DNA from: Costus lasius
Taxonomy: Eukaryota > Streptophyta > Magnoliopsida > Zingiberales > Costaceae
Direction of reading: 5' to 3'
NCBI GenBank assembly: GCA_027563935.2
Contig: CM050448.1
Coordinates: 64,097,843-64,161,842, forward strand
DNA length: 64,000 bases
The translations under genes were made by a program, and so were the position numbers. Under the pieces are notes generated by a model. That model was not told where the DNA came from, did not search any database, and saw only the letters and a list, made by a program, of their open reading frames with translations. This document shows positions 62,869 to 64,000 of this stretch, piece after piece; position 1 is the stretch's first letter; every line of letters begins with the position of its first letter.

Positions 62869-63626
62869 TTATTGAATGCGATTCTTGTTTATATGGGCTA
62901 ATCGACAATGCCATAGGAAAGCACCAACTGAACCACTCTGTTTAGTCCTTTTATTATTTATGTTACATATAGAGTTATCCATGTCCAACACATATAGACC
63001 ATTGCATAATGTACCCTTCCCATAAAACACATTTGCAAACGAAAAAGAACAAGTGTCCTCTTTTATTTCAAATTTAAATCCTTTCCTTGCCAAGCAAGGA
63101 ATAGATACTATGTTTTTGGTAAGGGAAGGTACATAATAGCAATGATCTAACTCCAATAGAAGTCCAGAAGGCAGGGAGAGAGTCAAAACTCCTACAGCAA
63201 CAGCAGCAACCAGTGCCCCGTATCCAACTCGTAGGTCAATCTCTCCAGGCCGCTCCGATCTACTTTTCTTTAGCCCCTGAGTATTTGTACAAATATGAGC
63301 TCCACATGCGGTATCCAATACCCATGTCATAGAAGTAGAAAGGTTGACTTCAGTAACATAAATACCTGAGCATGAAGACGAAGCCTTGCTTTTCTTCTTC
63401 CCATTCTGAAGTCGCACCATGTCCTTTAACATGTGAGGTGGCCCTCCACATGAATAGCACTTGTTATTCCTGAGTCTTTCCATCTTTATTTTCAGTTCCT
63501 TAGTCAAGCCTTTTGGCTCAACATACTGAATTTCTACTTTAGGAGGATTGAGCCTAACTAATTCATCAAAGAGCTGCTTTAGATTAGAAATAATCTCAGA
63601 AGCACTCTTTAATTCATATTGCCCTT
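62869..63626 (-). pseudogene. gag-pol: Cop2-H shortened Gag and protease
   Basis: Open from 63507, with homologous Gag upstream to 63626. It has the spacer NPPKVEIQYVEP and the knuckle CYSCGGPPHMLKDM, as in E and G, then WVLDTACGAHIC and LWHCRLAHINKNRIQ, ending in TAA for CAA. It confirms that the Gag deletion is shared by three copies. Confidence 0.87.
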
Positions 63627-64000
63627 GAAACTCGAACGATGTTTTTCATGCTTTTCATGCTCACATGCCATATTTCAATTTTTGAAATTGTATGATGCAT
63701 GGCGCATGGTTTTTCTAAAGTAGAAAAATTAGGGTTTCTTGTTTCTATCACCTTTTCAATCTCTTTCGGAATTTTGGGTTATTTTTCTTGCGTGTGCTTA
63801 GCCCTAGTTAGACTAGGGTTAGCGCCTATGCATCATGAGGTTTGAAATTAATCTTGGGACTAATTATTTGAATTAATTAGAGTCCTAATTTATGATGTTT
63901 ATTGGGTAGATTTATTTGAATTAATTAGAGTCCTAATTGGATTAGGATTCAATTAATTAAATAAATAATCAAATCCTAATTGGATTAGGACTTGTTCAAA
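63627..64000 (+). mobile_element. Cop2-K, inverted fragment: leader joined to LTR interior
   Basis: 63627-63789 is the Cop2 leader near the primer-binding site in plus orientation (reverse complement of E about 15880-16050). 63790-64000 is the reverse complement of G LTR 56021-56231 with about seven mismatches over 211 bp. The leader and LTR interior are joined directly, so Gag-Pol and the LTR start are missing. Continues beyond the window. Confidence 0.85.

Larger units (their letters stand above)
60931..63626 (-). mobile_element. Cop2-H, internal part only, fused head-to-tail with G
   Basis: Gag, protease, integrase and RT up to SIMYAMLCT, without LTRs, leader or RNase H. In the element sense H RT runs into the G leader at a shared GTACTA; at the other end H Gag joins the inverted fragment K at about 63626. 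Confidence 0.85.

Overview
The window is plant nuclear DNA made almost wholly of nested LTR retrotransposons. No host gene, tRNA, rRNA or CRISPR array was seen. A large angiosperm genome is suggested by 1.7-2.1 kb LTRs, Ty1/copia Gag-Pol polyproteins, primer-binding sites matching plant initiator tRNA-Met, and an Athila-like Ty3/gypsy element primed by tRNA-Asp. The species cannot be named from the sequence. Labels such as Cop1-A are mine and apply only here.

Three groups are present. Cop1 (copia, all on +, LTR about 1.68 kb): A (1-5855, left end outside the window), D (5856-23908, split by E, followed by a second partial internal region) and B (37197-46290, complete, TSD ATATC). Cop2 (copia, LTR about 2.0 kb, on - except a final fragment): E (8822-18063, complete, TSD TCGCA), J (24181-26859, 5' part only), F (47095-54057), G fused to H (55270-63626), and K (63627-64000, on +). 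Gyp (gypsy, Athila-like): Gyp-1 (27690-47094, split by B) and the LTR start of Gyp-2 (54058-55269).

Nesting: A sits in the 5' LTR of D, E in the leader of D, B and F in the 3' LTR of Gyp-1, Gyp-2 in the leader of F, and G in the LTR of Gyp-2. LTR-pair divergence counted by eye agrees where it can be tested: D about 1.6%, E (inside D) about 1.1%, B about 0.6%. Every Gag-Pol is broken. E is closest to intact, with one in-frame stop; B has a 57-bp duplication that makes a stop, plus a one-base frameshift.

The most interesting signal is in the copia leaders. In Cop1 an ATG-GC mini-exon near the LTR end is followed by a GT donor. A branch-site-like motif, pyrimidine run and TTGTAG acceptor lie 21 nt before the Gag ATG, and splicing keeps the Gag frame in A, B and D. 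D has no ATG at the usual Gag start and would depend on this exon. Cop2 has the matching AG|GTA donor and TACTAAT...TTGTAG acceptor. The predicted intron of 1.8-1.95 kb removes the primer-binding site and a set of small hairpins with compensatory base changes, which would separate a spliced Gag-Pol mRNA from an unspliced genomic RNA. Other observations are a 12-bp LTR palindrome shared by both families, a Cop2 lineage (E, G, H) that multiplied after losing about 100 Gag residues, and palindromic repeat arrays in the gypsy LTRs and in the variable core of Cop2 LTRs.
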